From the NCBI GenBank assembly GCA_002348045.1, contig DDYO01000079.1:1-6178 (forward strand): 6,178 nt of DNA. Reading direction: 5' to 3'. A program made the position numbers and the translations under genes. Source of the DNA: Anaerolineales bacterium UBA2232. Its GTDB lineage: Bacteria > Chloroflexota > Anaerolineae > UBA2200. Shown here piece after piece: positions 1 to 5,248 of this stretch (the first letter of the stretch is position 1; every line of letters begins with the position of its first letter). Below the pieces are notes generated by a model, which made no database searches, was not told the origin of the DNA, and saw only the letters and a program-made list of their open reading frames with translations.

Positions 1-2
1 AT

Positions 3-647
3 GGCGTGCCTCTGCGCTACTACGTCGATTCCCTCCGCGTCTTCCGCTTTGTCCAAGGCCGAGATAGCTTCTGGCGTAAGCACACCCTCCAAACCGACGA
101 CGTGGATACCCAATGGTCGAAAATGATGCGCCTCCTCGGCGTGGAGGTCATCTATGCCCTCTCTCCTCAAGCCAAAGGAAAGATCGAGAGACCGTTCCGC
201 TGGCTTCAGGACCGCATCGTGCGTACTTGTCTCCTGGAACATGTCACTACCGTCCAAGACGCACGCTCTGTTTTGAGAGACGAACTAGACCGCTACAACA
301 ATCGTCAGCTTCATTCCACTACCAAAGAGATCCCCAGCCTGCGATTCGAGCGGGCCTTAGCCGCAGGCAATACCCTCTTCCGACCACTCTCCTTGCCCAA
401 ACCCTACACCTGCCCCGATGATGTCTTCTGCCTGCGAGAAACACGGCAGGTCAATGGCTACCGACGCATCTCACTGTTCAAGCATGACATCCAAGTCCCC
501 AACGTCCCGCTGTACGAAAAGGTCGACGCACATCTCATCCCAGAAATCTCAAGACAAACCATCGACATCCACATCTGGTGGAACGATAAAATGGTGCACT
601 CAGTCACCTACCCTCTGCACGACTTCCATGTCCACTTTTCAAGTTGA
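3..647 (+). CDS. IS transposase, DDE/rve integrase core, 3' part (5' end outside window)
   Basis: This is the C-terminal part of a DDE-type transposase that would cut and join the ends of its own insertion sequence. The frame is open to the left edge, so the GTG at 6 is not the true start. The motif YYVDS (about 20 bp in) fits the second catalytic Asp. SPQAKGKIERPFRWLQDR, about 53 residues further on, carries the catalytic Glu with the G-K-x-E-R signature of rve-type transposases. After it come DELDRYNNRQLHSTT, typical of the end of the core, and a basic, beta-rich C-terminal domain. The first catalytic Asp and the DNA-binding N-terminus lie outside the window. The stop is TGA at 645-647. The wide D-to-E spacing suggests an insertion in the core. 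I cannot assign an IS family with certainty (IS481/IS3/IS21-like superfamily). It looks intact as far as visible. Confidence 0.85.
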   Translation, partial: GVPLRYYVDSLRVFRFVQGRDSFWRKHTLQTDDVDTQWSKMMRLLGVEVIYALSPQAKGKIERPFRWLQDRIVRTCLLEHVTTVQDARSVLRDELDRYNNRQLHSTTKEIPSLRFERALAAGNTLFRPLSLPKPYTCPDDVFCLRETRQVNGYRRISLFKHDIQVPNVPLYEKVDAHLIPEISRQTIDIHIWWNDKMVHSVTYPLHDFHVHFSS

Positions 648-665
648 GAAGTGTCCAGCTTTCAA
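629..665. repeat. Palindromic and repeated segment at the transposase 3' end (possible IS terminus)
   Basis: A 14-base motif occurs twice, at 629-642 (TGTCCACTTTTCAA) and 652-665 (TGTCCAGCTTTCAA), with 12 of 14 bases equal. Between them, 633-642 and 644-653 form an imperfect palindrome centred on G643, with nine Watson-Crick pairs and one G-T pair. The segment overlaps the transposase stop codon. Repeated and inverted motifs directly at the transposase 3' end are what one expects of an IS right end or a transposase-binding site. The left end is outside the window, so neither the terminal inverted repeat nor a target duplication can be checked. Confidence 0.45.
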
Positions 666-741
666 AAGCGCCTAACAATTTCGGTGCCAGGGCCACCTGG
701 CTCAATTCGGCGCCGCTGAGGGCGAACGTACCAGCCGTTTG

Positions 742-778
742 TGGACAGCTGCGCTGCATCCGCGAGCGCAGCTGTCCA
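742..778. terminator. Perfect 14-bp hairpin between convergent genes, possible terminator
   Basis: The arms 742-755 (TGGACAGCTGCGCT) and 765-778 (AGCGCAGCTGTCCA) are exact reverse complements with a 9-base loop. The hairpin starts 14 bp past the stop of the minus-strand lipoprotein gene and 94 bp past the stop of the plus-strand transposase, in a convergent gap. That position fits a bidirectional transcription stop. No clear T-run follows on either strand, so it is not a textbook intrinsic terminator. It could instead belong to the mobile element. A smaller hairpin (686-691 with 696-701) lies just upstream. Confidence 0.45.
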
Positions 779-792
779 GGTTCTATCTGGCG

Positions 793-1176
793 CTACTGCT
801 GCGGCATTGATGCCACGATCAGAATTCGCGCCGCCGTTCCCTGTACCGGATCGGACTCCTTCAGGGGGCCTGCGAAGGTGATCTCAACCAACTGGCCGAA
901 CTGAAGACCCTCGTAGCCAACATCCACCAGCTCATTCCCCTCTTGCCGAAGGATCGGCGTGGTGGAAGGAACGGTAACACTGGCCCGTTGGATCACCGGA
1001 TCTACCTTGGCGCCTTCCACCCGCAGCACTCCCGCCGACGAGGCGCCTGGCGGGGGGCCGACATCAGAAATGTGGCCCCTCATGCTGGCGCCAGCGACGG
1101 GCGTCGGCGTTGGCCTAACTCCACCACAGCCTGTGAGGCACAGCGCTATAAGCACGACCATGAACACGCGGGACAT
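793..1176 (-). CDS. Small lipoprotein with DUF3221-like domain
   Basis: This is a 127-residue predicted lipoprotein. The signal peptide MSRVFMVVLIALCLTGC has the lipobox L-T-G-C with Cys17 as the lipidated residue. A short PTPTP tether (22-26) follows, then a compact beta-rich domain from about residue 32. Its pattern (GHISDV, then SVTVPSTTPIL, then FGQLVEITFAGPLKESDPVQGTA, then ILIV at the end) resembles DUF3221-type small beta-barrel domains, which often share the G-Q-x-V and G-x-x-x-E-S-x-P-x-Q signatures. The ATG at 1176 was chosen over the in-frame start at 1275 because it begins the signal peptide and has a strong AGGGGG Shine-Dalgarno site at 1184-1190. The function of the domain is unknown. 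The protein should be anchored on the outer face of the cytoplasmic membrane. The lipoprotein call is firm; the domain call rests on motif memory. Confidence 0.82.
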   Translation of the reverse strand: MSRVFMVVLIALCLTGCGGVRPTPTPVAGASMRGHISDVGPPPGASSAGVLRVEGAKVDPVIQRASVTVPSTTPILRQEGNELVDVGYEGLQFGQLVEITFAGPLKESDPVQGTAARILIVASMPQQ

Positions 1177-1468
1177 ATGCACACCCCCTGACACTCTTGA
1201 GATGTGCCGTAGACGCAAGATGACACCGCATTGTTCCAAAAACGAGAGGATTGGGCGGGGATTTGCTTGCGCCATGTGTAATATTGAGGTAGACTGGGGT
1301 TGTGTTCGCTTTGACTATCCATCGCGCCCACACCGAGGTGCAGCGCCGTGACACCAGGGTGCTGCACGCAAGCGACTTGAGCGCCGCTCCTGGCGGAACG
1401 TCTTGCGAGCTATCAGACACGCCTGCGCACGGCCTGTTCCGCATCCTGTGCTCTTTAGGAGATACCGA
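1177..1468. other. Divergent intergenic region with inverted repeats
   Basis: These 292 bp separate the minus-strand lipoprotein gene from the plus-strand UPF0316 gene, so promoters for both should lie here. I found no convincing -35/-10 pair for either. A 7-bp inverted repeat, GTGCAGC at 1338-1344 with GCTGCAC at 1361-1367, could fold in the UPF0316 leader. It is followed by a short GC-rich stem around 1381-1397. I recognise no known riboswitch. No protein-like reading frame is evident. Confidence 0.4.
1456..1461 (+). promoter_or_regulatory. Shine-Dalgarno site deciding the UPF0316 start
   Basis: TAGGAG ends 7 bases before the GTG at 1469. It supports that codon over the upstream in-frame start at 1403, which would add 22 residues of non-membrane, arginine-rich sequence. 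Confidence 0.7.
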
Positions 1469-2008
1469 GTGAATCCAATGATTTTCGGCGCACTGCTGGT
1501 ATTTGCAGCCCGCGTGGTCAACGTCTCGATGGCCACGGTGCGTACCCTGTTGAGCATGCGCGGACACAAGGGCCTGTCCATTCTCATCGGGTTTTTCGAG
1601 TCCCTCGTCTTTATTCTCGCCATCAGCCGGGTGCTTCAGGACGTGGGCAACGTGTGGAATGTACTGGGATATTGCGGAGGATTCGCGGCGGGCACCTGGT
1701 TGGGGCTCGAGTTGGAGGAACGCCTGGCCCTGGGCTACGCCGCGGTGACGGTCATTTCCCAGACCTCGGGCACTGTCATCGCCGCTGACCTCCGAGCAGC
1801 CGGCTACGGTGTGACAGAAATGGTGGGCACCGGCCTGAACGGCAAGGTGCAGGTGGTGACCACAGTCGCTCGGCGACGCGACCTGCCGGCAGTGCAGCGG
1901 CTGGTGCAGCAAGCCGATGAGCAAGCATTCATTACTACCGACGATGCCAACCGCGTGCACCGTGGATTCATCAGGCCCTCGACCGGAATCTGGCGCGCGT
2001 CCGAGTGA
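1469..2008 (+). CDS. UPF0316 family membrane protein (DUF5698 + DUF2179)
   Basis: This is a 179-residue integral membrane protein of the UPF0316 family. The N-terminal half holds three hydrophobic helices: about residues 4-24 (containing ARVVNVSMATVRTL), 36-56 (LSILIGFFESLVFILAISRV) and 64-84 (NVLGYCGGFAAGTWLGLELE). This matches the DUF5698 membrane domain. From about residue 90 follows a soluble DUF2179 domain with the typical LRAAGYGVTEMVGTGLNGKV stretch and the late ITTDDANRVHRGF motif. DUF2179 is thought to act as a small-ligand or regulatory domain, but no function is established. The GTG at 1469 was preferred to the upstream in-frame start at 1403 because TAGGAG at 1456-1461 lies 7 bases before it and the family's N-terminus begins about here. 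The length is normal for the family. Confidence 0.88.
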   Translation: MNPMIFGALLVFAARVVNVSMATVRTLLSMRGHKGLSILIGFFESLVFILAISRVLQDVGNVWNVLGYCGGFAAGTWLGLELEERLALGYAAVTVISQTSGTVIAADLRAAGYGVTEMVGTGLNGKVQVVTTVARRRDLPAVQRLVQQADEQAFITTDDANRVHRGFIRPSTGIWRASE

Positions 2009-2147
2009 CTGCCTCGAGGCCATTGGCATCTTGTGTCTCAGGGGACGTCTGGTCAACGAGAGCCCCGGCCAGCGCACATGGCAGGATCGCTTGTGGCGGA
2101 CACGAACGGACAGGCTCGCGACCCTGCTGATCTTGAGCGTAGAACAA

Positions 2148-2157
2148 TGAAAGGAGC
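2148..2157 (+). promoter_or_regulatory. Strong Shine-Dalgarno site of the BP74-like gene
   Basis: The ten bases TGAAAGGAGC precede the ATG at 2167 and recur exactly at 2697-2706 before the next gene. The core AAAGGAG is a strong ribosome-binding match. Confidence 0.65.
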
Positions 2158-2166
2158 GACACTAGC

Positions 2167-2598
2167 ATGAGACATACCATCCTGGCGATCCTGGCTGCAG
2201 CACTGCTGTTGTTGTGTGCTTGTCAAGCTCCGCAGCCGACACCCACGCCAAATCCGCTGTCTGGCGGCATCGTTGCCACCTTTGAGGTGGTTGGTGAGCG
2301 GTTCAAAGTGTGGGTCACCAATCCCACAACGATACAGCAGATCTTGGACCTCAAGGCCGGCAAGAGCCAGGCCAACATCCCAAACGGGGCCCTGGGGCGC
2401 GGCCCGGGCCAGGCCAATCACAATCAGCCCTGGAGCTGGCATCTGGACCCACAGGACATTGAGATGGCCGAAATGACCATCGAGCTGTGCGACGGTGCCC
2501 CGTGGTTCGTGGAGAGCGAACTGGAGTACTTTCTGGATACAGTCAAGCGCTACTGTGCTTGGAGCGCCAAGCTAATCGACGTAGTCGACTACCGTTAA
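2167..2598 (+). CDS. Lipoprotein with BP74-like (N-terminal) domain
   Basis: This is a 143-residue predicted lipoprotein. The signal peptide MRHTILAILAAALLLLCAC places the lipid on Cys19, followed by a PTPTP tether (residues 24-28). From about residue 36 to the end there is one domain whose pattern matches the BP74 N-terminal domain first named in a Dictyostelium calmodulin-binding protein: ATFEVVGERFKVWVTNP near the start, NQPWSWHLDPQDIEMAEM in the middle, then IELCDG, and YCAWSAKLIDV at the end. Cys108 and Cys130 could form a disulphide outside the cell. The role in bacteria is not known to me; calcium or calmodulin binding should not be assumed. The ATG has AAAGGAG at 2150-2156, 10 bases upstream. 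Cys17 at the lipobox -2 position is slightly unusual. It is probably surface-exposed on the cytoplasmic membrane. Confidence 0.82.
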   Translation: MRHTILAILAAALLLLCACQAPQPTPTPNPLSGGIVATFEVVGERFKVWVTNPTTIQQILDLKAGKSQANIPNGALGRGPGQANHNQPWSWHLDPQDIEMAEMTIELCDGAPWFVESELEYFLDTVKRYCAWSAKLIDVVDYR

Positions 2599-2645
2599 CG
2601 ACCACTGGAACTGCTGCCTCCTCCTGGCCAGCGGCCAAGATAGGC

Positions 2646-2674
2646 TTGTTGGATCGACGGGTAGTTCCTAAACT
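2646..2674 (+). promoter_or_regulatory. Weak sigma70-like promoter candidate for the DinB-fold gene
   Basis: TTGTTG (2646-2651) and TAAACT (2669-2674) are spaced by 17 bases and would start transcription near 2681, about 33 bases before the GTG at 2714. The -35 matches the consensus in 3 of 6 bases and the -10 in 4 of 6, so this is only suggestive. Read-through from the gene upstream is equally possible. The same gap holds a short GC stem (2625-2637) with no T-run. Confidence 0.3.
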
Positions 2675-2696
2675 CTGGCCAATTCCATCAGTTCCC

Positions 2697-2706
2697 TGAA
2701 AGGAGC
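2697..2706 (+). promoter_or_regulatory. Strong Shine-Dalgarno site of the DinB-fold gene
   Basis: TGAAAGGAGC lies 7 bases before the GTG at 2714 and fixes this start. It is identical over ten bases to the site before the BP74-like gene. Confidence 0.65.
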
Positions 2707-2713
2707 AATCACC

Positions 2714-3208
2714 GTGATCAATGCAATCGAGCTAGCCGATGCCTTTCGGCGCAACGCGGACCTCATCAAACAGCAGACCAAGGGTTTGACCCACGACCAG
2801 TGCTTGCTGCAGCCGCCGTTTCGCGGCAACTGCATGAACTGGGTCATTGGGCACATTGTGGACGACCGCAACCGCATCCTTGACCTTCTTGAGGCTTCGC
2901 CGGTTATGGCTGAAGCAGAAGTCAAGGCCTACCGTCGGTACAGCCATGGCTCTGACCCCGTGTGCTGCGATACCGCCGATGTCATTCCCCTGGAGCGTTT
3001 GCTGACCGATCTCGACAAAACCCAGGAAGCGATCTCCACCGCCTTGCCGCGAGCTAGCCAGGATGTCCTCAAGGCCGAGAGGGAGTTCGCTGGGCGCAAG
3101 CGTACAGTCGCTCAGACCGTGTTCTTCCTTTACTACCACGACACGTACCACACTGGGCAGACTGAGCTCTTGCGCCAGCTCGCCGGGACGAATGACCACA
3201 TCGTATAG
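2714..3208 (+). CDS. DinB-fold (DinB_2-like) metal-binding protein
   Basis: This is a 164-residue protein of the DinB/YfiT four-helix-bundle superfamily. The three metal-ligand histidines typical of the fold are visible: His47 in NWVIGHIVDDRN, and His142 and His146 in YYHDTYHTGQTELLRQL. The N-terminal helix (about 1-25) and the C-terminal helix with the H-x-x-x-H-x-G-Q pattern are characteristic. Family members include thiol-dependent transferases (bacillithiol or mycothiol S-transferases) and many proteins of unknown function, so the reaction cannot be fixed from sequence. It is expected to be cytoplasmic and to bind a divalent metal. The GTG start is supported by AAAGGAG at 2699-2705, 8 bases upstream. 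The length is normal, and the protein looks complete. This is not the E. coli DinB polymerase. Confidence 0.88.
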   Translation: MINAIELADAFRRNADLIKQQTKGLTHDQCLLQPPFRGNCMNWVIGHIVDDRNRILDLLEASPVMAEAEVKAYRRYSHGSDPVCCDTADVIPLERLLTDLDKTQEAISTALPRASQDVLKAEREFAGRKRTVAQTVFFLYYHDTYHTGQTELLRQLAGTNDHIV

Positions 3209-3390
3209 TTGTGGGAGCCCAATGGCCGGCCAGGGCATTTGCGGGAAGTTACTGCAACCCCTGTGACGGCGCAAGACGGACGCGTCGATGCGAGGGGCAG
3301 GCGCGGCTCGTCGCACATGCTCTGACCGGGTTCGCTGCAGGTGACTAACTCACAGTCAGCGGCCGACGAGTTGTAACGCGACAGCCCCTG
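3209..3390. other. Intergenic gap without recognised genes
   Basis: I see no protein-like frame here. A 10-bp perfect palindrome TGGCCGGCCA (3223-3232), flanked by GCCC and GGGC, lies 14 bp past the DinB-fold stop. It could mark the transcript end, but no T-run follows. Confidence 0.35.
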
Positions 3391-3769
3391 GTGAAAGCAG
3401 GAAACCTGGTGTCGGCGTAATCGCTCGCTCAAGAGCTGCGAATCGCGGCCAACTCCCTCGTGTGGCTGATTGACCCGCCCGAGGACGATCGCTGTGTGCT
3501 GGATCCTCTCCCACCTGAGGCGATCGTAGGGGAACAGCGCGATGCGAACGTTGATGTCATTCAGCTCTTTGTCGCTGACCGCAAAGAACTGGAGGCGCGT
3601 TTGCCGGAGGTCAAGGTACGCCTGCGCCCAGAAGCAGTTCTGTGGGTGTCCGACCACAAGGGCACGTCGCCAGTGCCCACCGACATCAAATGGGACACCA
3701 TCTTGGCGTATGCCCGGAGCACAGGTCCCGGTAGATGAAGACTGGTCTACCCCCATGAGGCACAGACCG
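3391..3769 (+). pseudogene. DUF3052-like gene, broken by a stop codon and a frameshift
   Basis: The open part, 3421-3738, encodes SLAQELRIAANSL, then VWLIDPPEDD, then VIQLFVADRKELEARLPEV, then LRPEAVLWVSDHKGTSPVPTD. This follows the DUF3052 layout: a small Rossmann-like protein whose motifs read L-x-I, PP-x-x, L-F-V-x-D-R-x-E-L, and W-x-x-x-x-K-x-x-x-x-P-T-D. Upstream in the same frame, the GTG at 3391 gives VKAGNLVSA, like a family N-terminus, but TAA at 3418-3420 interrupts it. Downstream, the frame ends early at TGA 3736-3738, while the next frame reads QVPVDEDWSTP (3722-3754), matching the family's C-terminal D-x-W-S motif. A single frameshift near 3700-3722 would join them. A shorter 92-residue product from the GTG at 3460 could still be made but has no Shine-Dalgarno site. 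Sequencing error is an alternative to true decay. The family's function is unknown. Confidence 0.65.
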
Positions 3770-3817
3770 GGACAGGCTGGAGCTTCACAACTTGAGGCTA
3801 GGCTATCCAGCCTGTCC
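3770..3817. repeat. 11-bp perfect inverted repeat after the DUF3052 pseudogene
   Basis: GGACAGGCTGG (3770-3780) and CCAGCCTGTCC (3807-3817) are exact reverse complements with a 26-base loop. The repeat lies where the DUF3052-like gene would end, so it may have been its terminator. The long loop and the lack of a T-run argue against an efficient intrinsic terminator. A mobile-element footprint is another option. Confidence 0.4.
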
Positions 3818-3930
3818 ACGCCGCAGCTGCGTTCTGACGACAAAGGCTGAAGGGTACTACCCTGTCAGATCGACGGCTGCGCGTTCTACACGGCCGCTAC
3901 TGCACTGCCGCCGACGGCTTCCAGAGCGCT

Positions 3931-4665
3931 CTACTTCTTGGTCTCCTGCCCGTACGACTTCCCGGAGAAGATCGCCCGAACCTGCGCCGCGGTCAGTTGC
4001 CCCTTCAGCGCTCCCATGCGCGCAGACTCTTCGTCTCGCAGCGCCCGCACATTGTTCAGAACTGCTTCCAGCTTGTCCGCAGGAAACTTTACCGCGCCGT
4101 TCTCGTCCATGTGGATGATCTCCCCAGGCGAGACGTCCATGCTGGCCACGTGCACGGGGACATTGATGGCGTGAACCGCCATCGTTCCGTGCCCTGGGGT
4201 GATGCCGCTGAGTAGGTACTGGAACGCCATCGGACGGATTTCGTCAATATCCCGCGAAGGACCATTGGAGATGGCGCCAATGCAGCCCACTGCCTTCATC
4301 GCCGAGGTCATGTTGCCGCCAGAAAGTCCGATTTTGCCGGCAATCTCGGGCGGGAAACGCTGCTCAAACACGAAGATGGTCGGCTTGGGCGAGGCGTCCA
4401 GGGCATCGATGATGTCCATAAAGCCGAGCCGATTGTACGAAGGATCCGGCATTCCGTATACCGCCGTCACAGCATACCCCACCACGGGACCCATCTCCGG
4501 GTACATGCACCGAATGGTCTGGTCGGTGTACCAGTTCATCGTCCACGGGTTGTACAGGCCCAGGCACAACGGGTTGGCTGGGTAGGTGGCCACCACGTTC
4601 GTGATGGATGGCGTATCGAACTCCTTCAGTGCTTCGAGCATTTGCGCGACACTTTCCTTGGCCAC
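3931..4665 (-). CDS. RraA / HMG-CHA aldolase family protein
   Basis: This is a 244-residue protein of the RraA-like superfamily, which includes class II 4-hydroxy-4-methyl-2-oxoglutarate (HMG/CHA) aldolases, oxaloacetate decarboxylases and the RNase E regulator RraA. The core SNGPSRDIDEI (133-143) holds the Arg138-Asp139 pair used for substrate and metal binding. SPGEIIHMDENGAVKFP (179-195) is the family's P-G-[DE]-x-x-x-x-D-x-x-G-x-x-x-x-P motif. The usual acidic residue 21 positions before the Arg is Gly117 here (SGGNM), so the standard D-X20-R-D metal site is incomplete. It is longer than typical E. coli RraA (about 160 residues) because of an N-terminal extension (about 1-60). The GTG start at 4665 has an AGAGGAGGAG Shine-Dalgarno site just upstream. 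A promoter lies at 4722-4750. It is probably an enzyme in carboxylate metabolism; substrate unknown. Confidence 0.87.
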   Translation of the reverse strand: MAKESVAQMLEALKEFDTPSITNVVATYPANPLCLGLYNPWTMNWYTDQTIRCMYPEMGPVVGYAVTAVYGMPDPSYNRLGFMDIIDALDASPKPTIFVFEQRFPPEIAGKIGLSGGNMTSAMKAVGCIGAISNGPSRDIDEIRPMAFQYLLSGITPGHGTMAVHAINVPVHVASMDVSPGEIIHMDENGAVKFPADKLEAVLNNVRALRDEESARMGALKGQLTAAQVRAIFSGKSYGQETKK

Positions 4666-4677
4666 GGCTCCTCCTCT
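4666..4677 (-). promoter_or_regulatory. Shine-Dalgarno site deciding the RraA-family GTG start
   Basis: On the minus strand AGAGGAGGAGCC immediately precedes the GTG at 4665. The AGGAGG core is 4 bases from the start codon, close but within the workable range. Confidence 0.7.
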
Positions 4678-4721
4678 AGATCGAATTATGTCACCAGTTC
4701 CACGCCAGACGGTACATGATG

Positions 4722-4750
4722 ATTGTCTACGGCGGGCGAAGCCTTGTCAA
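4722..4750 (-). promoter_or_regulatory. Sigma70-type promoter of the RraA-family gene
   Basis: On the minus strand a perfect TTGACA (4745-4750) is followed after exactly 17 bases by GACAAT (4722-4727), which matches the -10 consensus in 4 of 6 bases. Transcription would begin near 4715, giving a leader of about 50 bases with the Shine-Dalgarno site at its end. A second TTGAC occurs 8 bases further upstream. No operator is evident. Confidence 0.6.
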
Positions 4751-4831
4751 GTAGTCAATACGATCGCTCCACAGAGTCACCGTTGTGTGTACCTGCCACC
4801 TACGTCGTTGCGGCGAGCATCAGCCTGCCCC

Positions 4832-4900
4832 GCCAATAAGAGCCCTGACTCTTTTGGCCGGTAGCTGCCAGAGGGTGATGGCTTTGTAGAGCCCATCGCC
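4832..4900. other. Two adjacent hairpins in a long gene-free stretch
   Basis: The first hairpin pairs 4832-4842 with 4849-4858: ten pairs, one bulged T at 4837 and the loop CCCTGA. The second pairs 4874-4881 (GGTGATGG) with 4893-4900 (CCATCGCC), eight pairs with one G-T. They could be terminator-like, part of a small RNA, or the leader of the short frame at 4912. The rest of the 583-bp stretch 4666-5248 holds the RraA promoter and two weak short frames; I recognise nothing else in it. Confidence 0.3.
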
Positions 4901-4911
4901 TGGGGATCGAT

Positions 4912-5112
4912 TTGGCGCACCTGGTGGGCGCTTTCGGCGCCAAGGTCGGCGCTGTCGCCACGAGAGATGGGTCGCTGCCTGAGATGGCAGCCGACCTGGG
5001 GCTGGCCACGGCCCGCTGGCTTGAGCAGCGCTGCAACAATGTGCTTGCAGCCAGCCGCATCACCCAAGCACAGGCGACGCAGGGCGCCCTGAACAGACCG
5101 TCATTACTTTAG
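4912..5112 (+). CDS. Short unrecognised reading frame, possibly a gene remnant
   Basis: A 66-residue frame from TTG at 4912 to TAG at 5110-5112. Its middle part (GAFGAKVGAVATRDGSLPEM, then AADLGLATARWLEQR) has an ordinary protein-like composition with alternating hydrophobic residues and a helix-like LGLATARWLEQR segment. I do not recognise a family. There is no strong ribosome-binding site (GGGGA at 4902-4906 at best) and an in-frame stop at 4876-4878 blocks extension upstream. It could be the surviving end of a decayed gene, or chance. Confidence 0.25.
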   Translation: MAHLVGAFGAKVGAVATRDGSLPEMAADLGLATARWLEQRCNNVLAASRITQAQATQGALNRPSLL

Positions 5113-5225
5113 AGGGGGAGAGAAACGTCGAAGCCGGCAGAGTACTGGTTGCCTTTGGCCAACGCCCCAGTGTCGAGCACACCGGCCCAGAGGTCGCCAG
5201 TGTTGAGCTCCCTTAGGCCCAGCAC
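5109..5225 (-). CDS. Very short protein-like frame downstream of the tRNA, possible remnant
   Basis: From GTG at 5225 to TAA at 5109-5111 the minus strand encodes 38 residues, including LNTGDLWAGVLDTGALAKG and SAGFDVSLPL. It contains an internal near-repeat (NTGDL, then DTGAL) and reads like the end of a beta-rich protein, but I recognise no family. There is no good ribosome-binding site. The frame continues through the tRNA gene, where coding is not credible. Its stop overlaps that of the plus-strand frame ending at 5112. It is probably a fragment or chance. Confidence 0.2.
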   Translation of the reverse strand: MLGLRELNTGDLWAGVLDTGALAKGNQYSAGFDVSLPL

Positions 5226-5248
5226 ACCGTGTCTTTCGCAAGAACAGG

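Noticed and set aside
1177..1275. Longer start (33 extra residues) for the DUF3221-like lipoprotein
   Set aside because: The extension would bury the signal peptide and its lipobox inside the protein; the ATG at 1176 has its own strong ribosome site.
1115..2077. Minus-strand 320-residue open frame
   Set aside because: It lies antisense to the well-supported UPF0316 gene and its translation is low-complexity, rich in His, Arg, Gly and Ser, with no domain. The length comes from GC-rich codon bias on the other strand.
2732..3316. Minus-strand 194-residue open frame
   Set aside because: It is antisense to the DinB-fold gene, which has a strong ribosome site and the three conserved histidines.
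3133..3843. Minus-strand 236-residue open frame
   Set aside because: It is antisense to the DUF3052-like sequence and the DinB-fold end. The plus frame carries the recognisable motifs and this one has none.
4199..4585. Plus-strand 128-residue open frame
   Set aside because: It is the antisense shadow of the RraA-family gene.
4912..5112. Assignment of the short plus frame to the hydroxymethylbilane synthase C-terminus
   Set aside because: Only a loose resemblance around VGAVATRDGS; no signature residues were found, so no family is claimed.
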